This document shows, piece by piece, positions 44,645 through 54,103 of a DNA stretch of 64,000 bases. The position numbers were made by a program, and so were the translations under genes. The stretch is taken from assembly GCF_039545095.1 (NCBI RefSeq), contig NZ_BAABRS010000001.1, forward strand, positions 1,550,001 through 1,614,000. Reading direction: 5' to 3'. Source of the DNA: Fodinibius salicampi. Its GTDB lineage: Bacteria > Bacteroidota > Rhodothermia > Balneolales > Balneolaceae. Position 1 is the first letter of the stretch. Each line of letters starts with the position of its first letter. The notes below the pieces were generated by a model that did not search any database, had not been told where the DNA came from, and saw only the letters and a list, made by a program, of their open reading frames with translations.

Positions 44645-45649
44645 TTATCCCAGCGTCCCGTCGCACTCTTTATACCAGTCCGCGACTCCTTCACTGAGCG
44701 AATATTTTAGATTAAAAGGCGATTGGGCCAGCTTTGCGCCCGAAACATTGGTTGAGATCATCACTTTTTTTACCCGATCGGGATGAATACCGACAAATTC
44801 TTTACCGATCAGCTTGCCCAGCAGCCTGATCATGTGGGCCGCTCCCAGCAACAGCGTTGAAGGAATCAACAGCCGGGCCTTGCCTGCATCGGTCTGTTCA
44901 TGTATCACTTCACAAATCTGCTCAATCGTAGGCGGCTCTTCATAAACCAGGTTATAAAGCTCGAGTCCCGCTGATCCATCAGCAAAATAGCGACATGCGC
45001 GCGCTACATCCTTTACATAAATGCAGGCTTTCCTGGTATCGCGCCTACCGGGATAGGCAAAAAAATGTTTCTTCAGAGACGTATAAAGCCGGGTAAAGTT
45101 GGCCCGCTCCCTGGGACCGAAAATAATGCCCGGCCTGAGAATGGTAAGCCGATTATTTTGGGGATCTTTTTCTTGCCATCCGCGGTGGATATACTCAGCC
45201 GCCAGCTTTGACGAGCCGTAAGGGTCCTTTGGCTCCGGGACTGAACTTTCAGTCTTAAGTTCCTCCGAAGCGCCGTATGGAGAGATAGAACTGGTAAATA
45301 TAATCCGATTACAGCCGAGAGCTTCAGCCAGCCGACATACATTTTTAGCCCCTTCTATATTTGTGTGGAAGTAATCAGCATCGGGATAGCCGGGAATTTT
45401 ACAAATAGCGGCGAGATTAAAAATAACACTATCAGATCCACATCCCTGTTCTCTAAAAAGGTCGGGGGACAGCTCCTCACGTATATCTTTCTTCAAATGA
45501 ACATACCGGTCGGAGGTTTCGTGGGCTGATATTTCCGACGGCTCCAGATCTACATTGATAATTTTATCATATCGATCGGATTCCAACAGCTGGTTGACCA
45601 GATGGCTTCCCACAAATCCCGATCCCCCGGTAACTATAGCGTGCGGCAT
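44645..45649 (-). CDS. NAD-dependent epimerase/dehydratase
   Basis: A 334-residue extended SDR. The NAD motif is GGSGFVGSHLVNQLL at the N-terminus. The catalytic triad is visible as SSISPYG with DPYGSSKLAAE (Tyr-x-x-x-Lys). LRPGIIFGPRER follows. Extended SDRs of this type make nucleotide sugars or reduce sterol-like substrates. It sits 24 bp from the GT4 gene start-side stop, in the polysaccharide locus, so a sugar-nucleotide role is likely. Confidence 0.88.
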   Translation of the reverse strand: MPHAIVTGGSGFVGSHLVNQLLESDRYDKIINVDLEPSEISAHETSDRYVHLKKDIREELSPDLFREQGCGSDSVIFNLAAICKIPGYPDADYFHTNIEGAKNVCRLAEALGCNRIIFTSSISPYGASEELKTESSVPEPKDPYGSSKLAAEYIHRGWQEKDPQNNRLTILRPGIIFGPRERANFTRLYTSLKKHFFAYPGRRDTRKACIYVKDVARACRYFADGSAGLELYNLVYEEPPTIEQICEVIHEQTDAGKARLLIPSTLLLGAAHMIRLLGKLIGKEFVGIHPDRVKKVMISTNVSGAKLAQSPFNLKYSLSEGVADWYKECDGTLG

Positions 45650-45673
45650 ACAATGTAAATCTGTCCTTTAGAG

Positions 45674-46786
45674 TTAACGTCCCCACTGAAAGTCGGAAAA
45701 ATACGAAGGATAGGTGCCTATTAAAAAATCTTTTATTGCGCTTCGAAAACGTTCGGGACTAAACCGGGAGGCATTCTCTCTACAGCGCTCCCGATCAAAC
45801 TGCTTTTCAATCTTTTCAAATCGCTTTACTGCCTCTATAAGGGCTTCGGGGGTCTGTTCTTCAAAAAAGAGTCCCGTTTCATCTTCCTGAACCGTTTCCA
45901 GCGCTCCGCCCTCTTTATAAGCTATCACTGCCTTGCCGGAAGCCTGTGCTTCAAGGGGCGTTATTCCAAAATCTTCGACCCCCGGAAAGATAAATGCCCG
46001 ACAGAGCTCATAATGCTCTTTGAGTACTTCAAACGGCTGGCTTCCCAAGAAACTGATGTTGTCTCCGGCCATCTGCTCCAGTCGTTCTTTCTCTGAACCG
46101 GATCCGATGATCACCAGCGGTTTTTCAAGCTCGTTAAAAGCCTGTACGGCCAACCCTACCCGTTTATAAGGCACCAGTGCCGAAACCATCAGGTAATACT
46201 CTTCCTGGGGATGTTTATAGCTAAATTCGGACAGGTCCACCGGCGGATAGATAACGGTAGATTCCCGGTTGTATATCCGTTTGATACGCTTCTGCACAAA
46301 CTTCGAATTTGCCAGAAAGTGATCCACCTTTGCAGCCCCTTCGAGGTCAAACTTCCGCAGGTAGGGTGTAAGCCTTTTAAGTACTTGGGCTGAAAATGGA
46401 TTCATCCGCTGCAGGTATTCCTCCTGCATATCCCACAGATAGCGGGGCGGCGAGTGACAGTAGCATACATGCGGCACATCATCCGGCTGACCTACCCCCT
46501 TGATCAGGCTCGCATCCGACGATAATATAAAATCACTCTCTACCCTGTGATTCCGTATCGCCATAGGATAGAGCGGCAGCAGTGATTTATAATACCGTTT
46601 GACGCCGGGCAGTTTACCTAAACTAGTAGTCCTAATCAGATGCTGTTGTAGCTCTCTGCTAATATTTTTCTCTACTGCCACCAGCGTATGGATATCTGCT
46701 GAGGGAAACATCGTTGAAAACTGTTCGAGCACCTTCTCTCCCCCGCGCATACTCACCAGCCAGTGATGTAATAAATCGATATTCAT
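45674..46786 (-). CDS. Family 4 glycosyltransferase
   Basis: A 370-residue enzyme. I use the ATG at 46784-46786 (MNIDLLHHWLVSMRGGEKVL), as the longer frame adds 17 residues before the first strand. GT4 features: HHWLVSMRGGEKV in the N-domain acceptor loop, LVIIGSGSEKERLE, and FGITPLEAQASGKAVIAY with the sugar-nucleotide-binding Glu. It transfers a sugar in the cytoplasm as part of surface-polysaccharide assembly. Downstream is the epimerase gene; upstream is a 2.2-kb non-coding stretch. Confidence 0.9.
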   Translation of the reverse strand: MNIDLLHHWLVSMRGGEKVLEQFSTMFPSADIHTLVAVEKNISRELQQHLIRTTSLGKLPGVKRYYKSLLPLYPMAIRNHRVESDFILSSDASLIKGVGQPDDVPHVCYCHSPPRYLWDMQEEYLQRMNPFSAQVLKRLTPYLRKFDLEGAAKVDHFLANSKFVQKRIKRIYNRESTVIYPPVDLSEFSYKHPQEEYYLMVSALVPYKRVGLAVQAFNELEKPLVIIGSGSEKERLEQMAGDNISFLGSQPFEVLKEHYELCRAFIFPGVEDFGITPLEAQASGKAVIAYKEGGALETVQEDETGLFFEEQTPEALIEAVKRFEKIEKQFDRERCRENASRFSPERFRSAIKDFLIGTYPSYFSDFQWGR

Positions 46787-47003
46787 AAATAGCGTAATCC
46801 AAAAAAGTTCCAACCGGAAAGCCTGAAGATGAATCAAATAAAAGAATCTTTCAACGTTTTGTTTGGATATTTTCTGTGCTGATTTAAGCAGGTAAAAATA
46901 ATCCTGTTACCCGAAACCATGTTGTATATTGCTTAGTGGCAAAGGATAGATTAATAGAAAAGATCCAGTATCCATTTTAAAGCTACTAAATACTTATCAT
47001 TAA

Positions 47004-47022
47004 GACGGGCTAGCAGCCCGTC
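47004..47022. repeat. Perfect palindrome
   Basis: GACGGGCT and AGCCCGTC flank AGC. The 8-bp G+C-rich stem resembles dispersed palindromes of the form found between genes; no T run follows. Confidence 0.7.
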
Positions 47023-47295
47023 CTACATATCTGCCACTACTATTTTTATGGGATATGTAAGGCCCGGAAGCCTTCCCGGCCAAACTACTTCAGTATTTGG
47101 ATGAAATAATAAGTTAAATACCCAATAAACGGATTTGATAACCCACCGCGGCACAACGCTAAAGCCCTTTCTTGCCCCATCCCACTGTTCTCCCTTCCCT
47201 GAACATCAAGGAAGGGAGAGACGCCTATATCACGTGACATATTGCAATGGTCATTTGAAGAAACAGGTGCATCCCCGATACCGACCGCACCTTGC

Positions 47296-47493
47296 CATAT
47301 AATGATAGCGCCGTTAACATTAGGAGTCAGTGGTACTACCATTACTACTTAGTAACGCTATCATTGGGAGTCAGAGTCACTATGACCAAGACTTAATATC
47401 AATGGCACCAGGAGTTAGTATTGCTAACACCAAGAGTTAGTGGCACTGACTCCTGGAGTTAATAATGCCGATACCAGGAGCGGCTGTCGTTAT
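47296..47493. repeat. Degenerate 22-bp tandem repeat, nine units
   Basis: Nine consecutive 22-base units share the core CA-C-AGGAGTTAGT. Unit starts are 47296, 47318, 47340, 47362, 47384, 47406, 47428, 47450 and 47472. The best units are 47406-47427 and 47428-47449. The period is close to two helical turns and is not a multiple of three, so it is unlikely to code. Confidence 0.75.
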
Positions 47494-48639
47494 CATTACA
47501 CAAGAGAAAGCCTGCGCCGCAGGATCTATCAAAGCGCTCTCCAAAGGGGCATTCCATAAGGCCGAAGGATTGTAAAATGTCGGTTGGCGGATGGCGGTGG
47601 GCAGATGGTGACTAACGGATAGCAGATTTCGGATAGCAGGTCCAGCCCCCCCCAACTGGTTCAAGTTTGTAACTTGGACCAGTGATGAGGTCGATTATCG
47701 AAATAAAGGCCATTCTCGGCTCCAACTGCCCGGCCGCCTAAACTTTTTCCGTGGATAGTTGTATTTCTAACTCTATTGAAAGCGACCGAACCCACCCGTA
47801 CCATTTCTGTGTGACGAAGGGTGGGCCGGAGCGGTAATCAGCGGCTCTGGGGTCGTCCACCTTAAGGAGTTAAATGGCCCTTGATTTTTCCGTCTCTTTT
47901 GGATCAAGCCAAAAGGGACACTATTAATATTGTTAAGGTTTTCCTTTTAGTAAGGAGATATTCTTATACCTTTTCCCTTGTTCCATTTTTGTAACAACGC
48001 TCCGCCAGTAGGCGGACCAGCAGAGCTGGAAAACCCAAAAGCCGTCGGCTGAGGGTTCTTCGCCTGAGCGCGTCCGCTCACAACCCAAGGCCGGAGGGAA
48101 TATGATCTTGAACTTGCAAGTCCGGAAGCTAAGTCCCTCTTTCGACACGGCCGTTGAAAACCTGACAAATATGTTCCGAAGAAAATCTAGTGGTAATCAG
48201 TAAATATTCTAAAATATCTTGTAGGAGATGTCCATTTTTTGTCACCAAAAAATAGACGAAAAAAGTGCTGGGCAATAGCCAGATATTGTTTTGTTGTAAA
48301 TCTCAATACGGGGAGAGCCCGACCACGGCAGTTGTTTTTACCGAAGTCGTTCCCGCTATTCCCCAGACCCCGATTTATTTCTTTGTACTTCAACGGACTC
48401 ATCCTATTCGCAAGGCTGGAAAGGAAACAATTTAAGCCCCTTTCCCCAAACCGCCGGCCTTAGCAGGTGAGGCGTGGAAAGGGAGCGGGAGGTACGAAAA
48501 AGAAATAAATGGGGAACGCTGTGAGAAAAGCAGTAGGCGCTCCCGGGCTATTCCTTCTTGGGGCCACCTAATAAACGAGATCTTCATTTATTTCCGTACC
48601 GAGCGATCCCGAACGCCGAAGCCGGTTCGCCGGTCGTTT

Positions 48640-48665
48640 TTACAGCACTTTTGGCGACCAAAAGT
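48640..48665. repeat. Palindrome AGCACTTTTGG
   Basis: AGCACTTTTGG and CCAAAAGTGCT form a perfect 11-bp stem around CGA. A related word, AAAAAGTGCTG, lies about 370 bp to the left, which suggests that the two mark the ends of one repeat element. Confidence 0.6.
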
Positions 48666-48827
48666 GCTATGTTAAATGCCGAGGCGAAAGAAAACTAAGG
48701 CTAAACCATATTTCCCATTTAGAAACAACAAATGAAAACCACCGAAGAGCAAAAAAACTATCGTATCGCGTGCTGAGACAGTAAACTTTGGCTCATTTAC
48801 CTGCAATTCGATGAGGCAATCTCTCCG

Positions 48828-48942
48828 CTAAAGTATTACAAACACTTTCCTATATATATGGCAAACAACCTGTCATATATATGGGAGACTCCCTCCCATA
48901 GTAATGGGAAACATCTTCCCATATATATCATAAATTCCAAAC
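48828..48942. repeat. Degenerate 23-bp tandem repeat, about five units
   Basis: Units start at 48828 (weak), 48851, 48874, 48897 and 48920, an exact 23-bp spacing. The shared core is CATATATATGGGAAACA followed by a C/T-rich TCC. It ends 26 bp before the stop of the BspA-like gene, so it lies just beyond its 3' end. Confidence 0.75.
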
Positions 48943-48968
48943 TTGTCGTGCAAACGTTGTTCTAATAA

Positions 48969-50690
48969 TTATTCCGGGCAGGTGCCCCACACCGGGTGGT
49001 GTTCCTCGGAAAGGGCACTTCCTTCTGAAAAATTGGATGGTTCTTCATTGAAATTACTGACACACCAGCCGCTAAGATCCTGGTTGAAATTTATAGCTTC
49101 ACGAAACATCCCACTCATCTCAGTTGCATTTTCCACATCCCAATTGCTGATATCCCCGTTAAAGCTTGTCGCTTCAGCAAACATCCCGCCCATATAAGTT
49201 ACATTGCTGACGTCCCAACTGTTTAAATCCTGGTTGAAGTTTTCGGCTCCCTCAAACATATAACTCATATCTGTAACACTGCTCACGTCCCAACTGCTGA
49301 TATCACGATTAAAGCTTATGGCTACACTGAACATACCAAACATGCTTGTAACCTTACTTACATCCCATCCGCCAATATCCCCATTAAAGCTGGTAGCCCC
49401 CAAAAACATATCTCTCATGTGAGTTACATTGCTGACATCCCAACTGCTGATGTCGCCATTAAAAGATGTGGCCCCATAAAACATTCGTTGCATAGTCGTT
49501 ACATTGCTGACATCCCAGTTACTTAAATCCCTGTTAAAGCTTGTAGCCCCGATATCTTCGGGAGCTTCTACCCCTATAAACCCTGCAATCCCAAACATAC
49601 TATACATATCAGTTACGTTGCTTACATCCCAACTGTTTATATCGCCATTAAAGCTTTCAGCCCCGGCAAACATACTTCGCATAGTGGTTACGTTGCTTAC
49701 GTCCCAATTGCCTAAATCGCCATTAAAGTCTGTAGCCCTCCAAAACATACTTCGCATATCCGAAACATTACTTACGTCCCAGCTGTTTAGATCCCTATCG
49801 AAGCTTGTTGCTTGACTAAACATTCTTCGCATAATAGTTACGTTACTCACGTCCCAGCTGCTGATATCGCCATTAAAGCTCGATGCTTCCTGGAACATTT
49901 GATCCAAATTGGTTGCGCTGCGCACATCCCAGCTGCCGATATTACCATTAAAGCTTGAGGCACCAAAAAACATGCCATTCATTCTGGTTACCTCGCTGAC
50001 GTCCCAGCTACTGATATCACCGTCGAAGTTTGAGGCTCCTACAAACATCTGGTGCATATCCGTTACATTCCCCACATCCCAGTTGTTTAAATCGCCATTA
50101 AAACTTGTTGCTCCTCTAAACATCCTTTCCATATCCGTTACATTGCTGACATCCCAGTTGCTAATATCCCCATTAAAATTTTTAGCTCCGGAAAACACAT
50201 AGCTCATATCAGTTATGAGGGAAGTACATACGGTAGACAAATCCCCCCCATTATTTATTTTATGATCTAAAAGCGTTCGGTCAACCGCCTCATATTCCGT
50301 TCCATCTACCGTCCCTTTCTGGCCCGGTTTTGCATACGGGCATTGGATGGTCACCCCGTTTTCATGGAGGGAAAATAGATCTTCGCTCCTGATAAAGTTA
50401 GCTGTAAGAGCATAGTCCTGGTCAATGGTGACTGGCAGCGGATTGACGGTACGCTCCAAATCCCCGGACCAACCGGTAAAATGATAATCCTCGCTGGCTT
50501 TTGCCAGTAAGACAACCATGCTTTCGGCTTCATAGGTGCTGTCCGCTGCCGGGGAAATAGTTCCTGCCCCTTCGGGAACGACTGATACCGAAACGTCATA
50601 GAGCGTGGTATCAGGACCACTGTTGTCGCAGGAAATGAGCAGAAGCACTAATACAAAGAATAAAGAATAGCGTGCGATATTGATATTCAT
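48969..50690 (-). CDS. BspA-like lipoprotein with fifteen 25-residue repeats
   Basis: A 573-residue protein. A lipoprotein signal ends at LLLISC; an InlB-B-like/bacterial repeat domain follows ([30 protein letters not shown] type FTGWSGD), then a short linker. From about residue 165 come fifteen repeats of 25 residues of the form [25 protein letters not shown] (DUF285/BspA). Repeat nine carries a 13-residue insertion. The last repeat ends with WCVSNF. Such proteins are surface adhesins. The 75-bp DNA repeats make the gene prone to recombination. Confidence 0.93.
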   Translation of the reverse strand: MNINIARYSLFFVLVLLLISCDNSGPDTTLYDVSVSVVPEGAGTISPAADSTYEAESMVVLLAKASEDYHFTGWSGDLERTVNPLPVTIDQDYALTANFIRSEDLFSLHENGVTIQCPYAKPGQKGTVDGTEYEAVDRTLLDHKINNGGDLSTVCTSLITDMSYVFSGAKNFNGDISNWDVSNVTDMERMFRGATSFNGDLNNWDVGNVTDMHQMFVGASNFDGDISSWDVSEVTRMNGMFFGASSFNGNIGSWDVRSATNLDQMFQEASSFNGDISSWDVSNVTIMRRMFSQATSFDRDLNSWDVSNVSDMRSMFWRATDFNGDLGNWDVSNVTTMRSMFAGAESFNGDINSWDVSNVTDMYSMFGIAGFIGVEAPEDIGATSFNRDLSNWDVSNVTTMQRMFYGATSFNGDISSWDVSNVTHMRDMFLGATSFNGDIGGWDVSKVTSMFGMFSVAISFNRDISSWDVSSVTDMSYMFEGAENFNQDLNSWDVSNVTYMGGMFAEATSFNGDISNWDVENATEMSGMFREAINFNQDLSGWCVSNFNEEPSNFSEGSALSEEHHPVWGTCPE

Positions 50691-50788
50691 GATGGTCTCT
50701 CCTCGAATATTCAGGTATTAAAAAGCGAAATGGATACCTTTATGCAACTTAACTAATTGTATAGTACAACTTAATAAATATACAGGTA

Positions 50789-51754
50789 TTATAATACCCT
50801 GCTTTCTTTCTGCAAGATAAAAACAGCCTGGTCTCCTTTTTGCTCTTTATTTAATTCTCTGGCTTTCTGGGTAAAAGAGCGGATATCACCTGCTGTAAAC
50901 ATCGACTTCTCCGGATTAACTGCATAAGAACTTTCGTGGCGCAATGGTATGTCATTCTCATACTGAATACTTCCCCAAAACTGGAAAGCAGTTGAATCGT
51001 AACTTACTTCTTTGAGTTTAAAGTCCGTTTCTCTTACAAGATATCGAATACTTTTGGGTGAATGAACAAATATATGCCGGGGTGGGTCTAGTTGAACCCA
51101 GTTCTCACGGAACTTCTCCCAGGCTACTGATTCAGTAACCGGAATACGAATAAGGCAATGTCCTCCCTCCGAAAGCAACTGGGAAGCTTTTTGTAATACC
51201 TCCAGAGGATCAGAAACATGCTCAAATACATGGTGCATCATAATCAGATCCCACTGTCCCTCTATTTCAAAAATACTTTTCTTAAATATTCTTGCATCAT
51301 CCCCAATTTCAATGACCGCTTCTTTATTGTAGGGATCAATACCTGTTAGATTTTCAAACCCCAACTGAACCAGAGACCGCAAGAGCTCTCCGGTACCACA
51401 TCCGACATCTAATATAGCAGTGTCTTTCTTTAGCGGAATATGGGACAAGGCCTGCAGATCAGGCTTGGGATATTTTGAATATATAAACTTGCCTATGAGG
51501 GATCTGTCAAAAACTGCGTATTGATCTCTCTTTCGCTTTACAAATTTCGTAATAAAGTTTTCTTTTTTTGCATCTTGAAATGAATAATATTCACCTGAAT
51601 AATATTTTGATAAGTTGTCTGGTATTTCTGCTATTTGAAGACATTTACAATCATCACACTGGAAATAGGTAAAAACTTCTCTTAGTCCCATCATCATTTC
51701 CCGGGTTTCATAAGTGATATTGTTTTCCGTATTTCCACAAATTTTACATTCCAT
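50789..51754 (-). CDS. Class I SAM methyltransferase with N-terminal zinc ribbon
   Basis: A 321-residue protein. The N-terminus has a zinc-ribbon pattern (Cys3, Cys6, Cys33, Cys36: MECKICG and QCDDCKCLQ). The SAM site is ILDVGCGTGELLRSL, then LTGIDPY and MMHHVFEHVSDPLE. This domain pair is common in polysaccharide loci as sugar or aglycone methyltransferases. It is 48 bp downstream of the next glycosyltransferase. Confidence 0.88.
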   Translation of the reverse strand: MECKICGNTENNITYETREMMMGLREVFTYFQCDDCKCLQIAEIPDNLSKYYSGEYYSFQDAKKENFITKFVKRKRDQYAVFDRSLIGKFIYSKYPKPDLQALSHIPLKKDTAILDVGCGTGELLRSLVQLGFENLTGIDPYNKEAVIEIGDDARIFKKSIFEIEGQWDLIMMHHVFEHVSDPLEVLQKASQLLSEGGHCLIRIPVTESVAWEKFRENWVQLDPPRHIFVHSPKSIRYLVRETDFKLKEVSYDSTAFQFWGSIQYENDIPLRHESSYAVNPEKSMFTAGDIRSFTQKARELNKEQKGDQAVFILQKESRVL

Positions 51755-51802
51755 AGGAGTCGTTTAAAAATGTATGGGTCACAATTTCAGTGTGATTACT
51801 TA

Positions 51803-52852
51803 CTATTCCAGTCCTCTCTGTATTAAATATTGGCGGGTTTTTTCTGCTGTTCGGCTCCACTGGAACTCCTGTGCATAATGATAGGCCTTTTCAGTCAGCT
51901 GTTTTCGCTCTGCTGCGGAATCCAAAAGCTTGTGTATTGCCGAGGCGATCTCTGAGGGTTCCCTGGGGTTCACGGTCAGGGCATAGCCTTCGGCCAGTTC
52001 TTTCAGGGAGGTTGTATTGGAGGTAACTACCGGCGTGCGGCAGGCCATCGCTTCTAACACCGGCAGGCCAAATCCCTCAAAGTGCGAAGGAAAGGCAAAA
52101 ACGATTGCTCCCGAGTAGAGCGCAGGGAGTTCTTCATAGGGCACGTAGCCCAAAAAACGCACCGAATCGTCCACCTCTTCTTCCATTTGGAAAGCGAACT
52201 TTGAGGCTTCTCCTCCGGCTATAACCAGCTCCATTTCATTCCGGATTCTCTCCGGGAGCTGGTTCCATGCTGCAATAAGACCATTGATATTTTTTCGCGG
52301 ATCACGCGAACCCACTGTTATGACATAAGGTTTCTGCAGATTATACTTCCTTTTCACCGCATTGATTTCTTTCTCTGGCCGGAGATAAAAATGGTCGGTC
52401 CGTACCCCGTTATAGATGACCTCAATCTTATCCCAGGTAGAGGGAAATTGTTCAATAATGGTCTGTTTCGAATATTCGGATACGGTGATGATTCCCTTTA
52501 CACGCTTGAGCAGAGGCGGCAATACCACAGACCGCCAGCCTGCATATTGGGCATCAAACCATTCGGCATGCAGCTGATCAGAAATATCGTGCAGGGTCAA
52601 AACCTGGTTACGGCAGAAAACCGGTCCGATATTCGTAGGCGACCAGAGCAACTCGTCCCCGGAAAGTTGAAAAGGCATTCCTCCCTGCATCCACAGTTGA
52701 CGCAGCTTATCGGATATTAACTTTTGGGGTGGTTCTGCGTACCGATATCCCCACCCTTTCTTGTCAAATTCCTTTATTATTTCCCGGGCATAGCGCTGCA
52801 CACCGGTAGCCTGCTGTGCTTTAAAATGTCCGTTTATGACAATATTACTCAT
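51803..52852 (-). CDS. Family 4 glycosyltransferase
   Basis: A 349-residue GT4 enzyme. Features: GHFKAQQATGVQRYAREII, ITVSEYSKQTIIEQFP, VITVGSRDPRKNINGLI, and FPSHFEGFGLPVLEAMACRT with the EX7E-type glutamates. It overlaps the O-antigen polymerase gene by 8 bp at its start. It acts in the cytoplasm on the growing lipid-linked glycan. Confidence 0.93.
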   Translation of the reverse strand: MSNIVINGHFKAQQATGVQRYAREIIKEFDKKGWGYRYAEPPQKLISDKLRQLWMQGGMPFQLSGDELLWSPTNIGPVFCRNQVLTLHDISDQLHAEWFDAQYAGWRSVVLPPLLKRVKGIITVSEYSKQTIIEQFPSTWDKIEVIYNGVRTDHFYLRPEKEINAVKRKYNLQKPYVITVGSRDPRKNINGLIAAWNQLPERIRNEMELVIAGGEASKFAFQMEEEVDDSVRFLGYVPYEELPALYSGAIVFAFPSHFEGFGLPVLEAMACRTPVVTSNTTSLKELAEGYALTVNPREPSEIASAIHKLLDSAAERKQLTEKAYHYAQEFQWSRTAEKTRQYLIQRGLE

Positions 52853-54083
52853 CCTTCACCTCCACCATTTTTACCCGCTTATAGTTATCGCGATGCATGA
52901 GCAGCATGCCTAGTGAAATGGTAAACGGCAGCATCATTGAGGGCGTTGTTATACGATGCTCGGTAAAAGCCGCAAAAGTGATAGTAAAAAAAGCGATTAT
53001 CAAATAATCTCTTAGCACCGGGTGAACCTTAAGCCTCCTCAAATACAGGAAAATAGAGGTCCAGAATATCAAAAAGAGTGTCAGTCCTATAATTCCCTGC
53101 TCTGCTAACATGTGAAGATAAGAATGGTGGGCATGGGCATCGCTGTGGGTCTTGCTGGATTGCGCATTGTATTCTATGTAAGGTACCACCTCCTGGAAGT
53201 CAAACGGACGGTCATCATAAGATCCCACGCCGGTTCCTAAAAAAGGAGACTGTTTAAAAACATGCCAGGCACGGGGAAAGGTATAGAATAAGCGAATAAG
53301 GATATTTGCGTTTTTCTGGTCCACCTCCTCGTCAATCTCCAGCTCAACTACATTACCCGTCGCCAGACTGCTTTTATAATAGGGATAACCGATCATGACA
53401 CTCCCGATCGTAAACATAACCGGTATGATCAAAAGTGCAATAAGCATTTTATATCGCTCGGTATGGGATAAATACCATCCCAGTATACCCAGCAATAGTC
53501 CGAGTATAGATCCCCGCGAATAGGTAGCTGCCAATATTATGAACACAAGCAGAAAGCCCAGAAATTCTTTTTTACCGCCGCGATGATAATAGTAGGCAAA
53601 TCCCAGTCCGCCCAAAATGGACAAAAATCCTCCTACTGCATTCTGTGCGATAAAGAGTCCGCCGAAAACAATACCGTGAAGACTGCCTAAAAAATTAGTC
53701 GTCATTAAATGGTTTAAAAACAGCACTCCATAAAGCACTACGGCAAACAGGTAAAAACGCCGGAAATATTTTTCAATATCAAAGGTAAAACTGAATAGCG
53801 GGAGGACAAGAAGAGGAGCATATGATATTACGAAGTTCCCATCGCGCCGGTAAAAATCAAATTCAATAACGGATAACGGGTGATACAGCAGCACGCTTAC
53901 TAGGAAAAGCAGCGTGAAGGCATAAAGCCACGCCACCGGACGCGGGAGCTCGTCTTTGTTAAATACATAAATAGCCAGGGGTACTAATAGCGTCAACAGC
54001 GGACTAAAGAAAACAAAGTTCGTCACCGTCCCAAAAAGGGACAAAAGTGCCAATACTAATACAAACTTTTTTTGGAGATCCAC
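52845..54083 (-). CDS. O-antigen ligase/polymerase family protein
   Basis: A 412-residue membrane protein with about eleven helices and a large periplasmic loop containing GTGVGSYDDRPFDFQE and THSDAHAHHSYLHMLAEQGI, the Wzy_C/WaaL-like His motif. It would polymerise or ligate glycan units at the outer face of the inner membrane. Start MDLQKKFVLVLALL fits a first helix. The 8-bp overlap with the downstream glycosyltransferase suggests coupled translation. Confidence 0.88.
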   Translation of the reverse strand: MDLQKKFVLVLALLSLFGTVTNFVFFSPLLTLLVPLAIYVFNKDELPRPVAWLYAFTLLFLVSVLLYHPLSVIEFDFYRRDGNFVISYAPLLVLPLFSFTFDIEKYFRRFYLFAVVLYGVLFLNHLMTTNFLGSLHGIVFGGLFIAQNAVGGFLSILGGLGFAYYYHRGGKKEFLGFLLVFIILAATYSRGSILGLLLGILGWYLSHTERYKMLIALLIIPVMFTIGSVMIGYPYYKSSLATGNVVELEIDEEVDQKNANILIRLFYTFPRAWHVFKQSPFLGTGVGSYDDRPFDFQEVVPYIEYNAQSSKTHSDAHAHHSYLHMLAEQGIIGLTLFLIFWTSIFLYLRRLKVHPVLRDYLIIAFFTITFAAFTEHRITTPSMMLPFTISLGMLLMHRDNYKRVKMVEVKDE

Positions 54084-54103
54084 TGTTAGAAAATCTTCTG
54101 GTG

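Larger units (their letters stand above)
46787..48968. other. Long non-coding block rich in repeats and palindromes
   Basis: About 2.2 kb without a believable gene. Frames in it are short, overlap one another, lack motifs and read through palindromes. Visible structures: the palindrome GACGGGCT/AGCCCGTC at 47004-47022, a 22-bp degenerate array (47296-47493), CTTTTGG/CCAAAAG near 47900, a G+C-richer stretch (about 47995-48170), ATTTTTTG/CAAAAAAT near 48235, a palindrome AGCACTTTTGG/CCAAAAGTGCT near 48640-48665, and a 23-bp array (48828-48942). It looks like a mosaic of intergenic repeats between polysaccharide genes. Confidence 0.6.

Noticed and set aside
47085-48463. Several short frames of 60-90 codons in the non-coding block
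   Set aside because: They overlap each other on both strands, lack start signals and motifs, and read through palindromes. I treat them as chance frames in repeat DNA.
47495-48700. Insertion sequence or transposon
   Set aside because: No transposase frame and no convincing terminal repeats with target duplication were found.
46787-48968. CRISPR array
   Set aside because: The 22- and 23-bp repeats are degenerate and directly adjacent, without unique spacers, and no cas gene is present.
49504-50202. Long open frames on the plus strand rich in TSQL and SPLK words
   Set aside because: They are antisense shadows of the 75-bp repeats of the BspA-like gene, so the open frames follow from the repeated codons.
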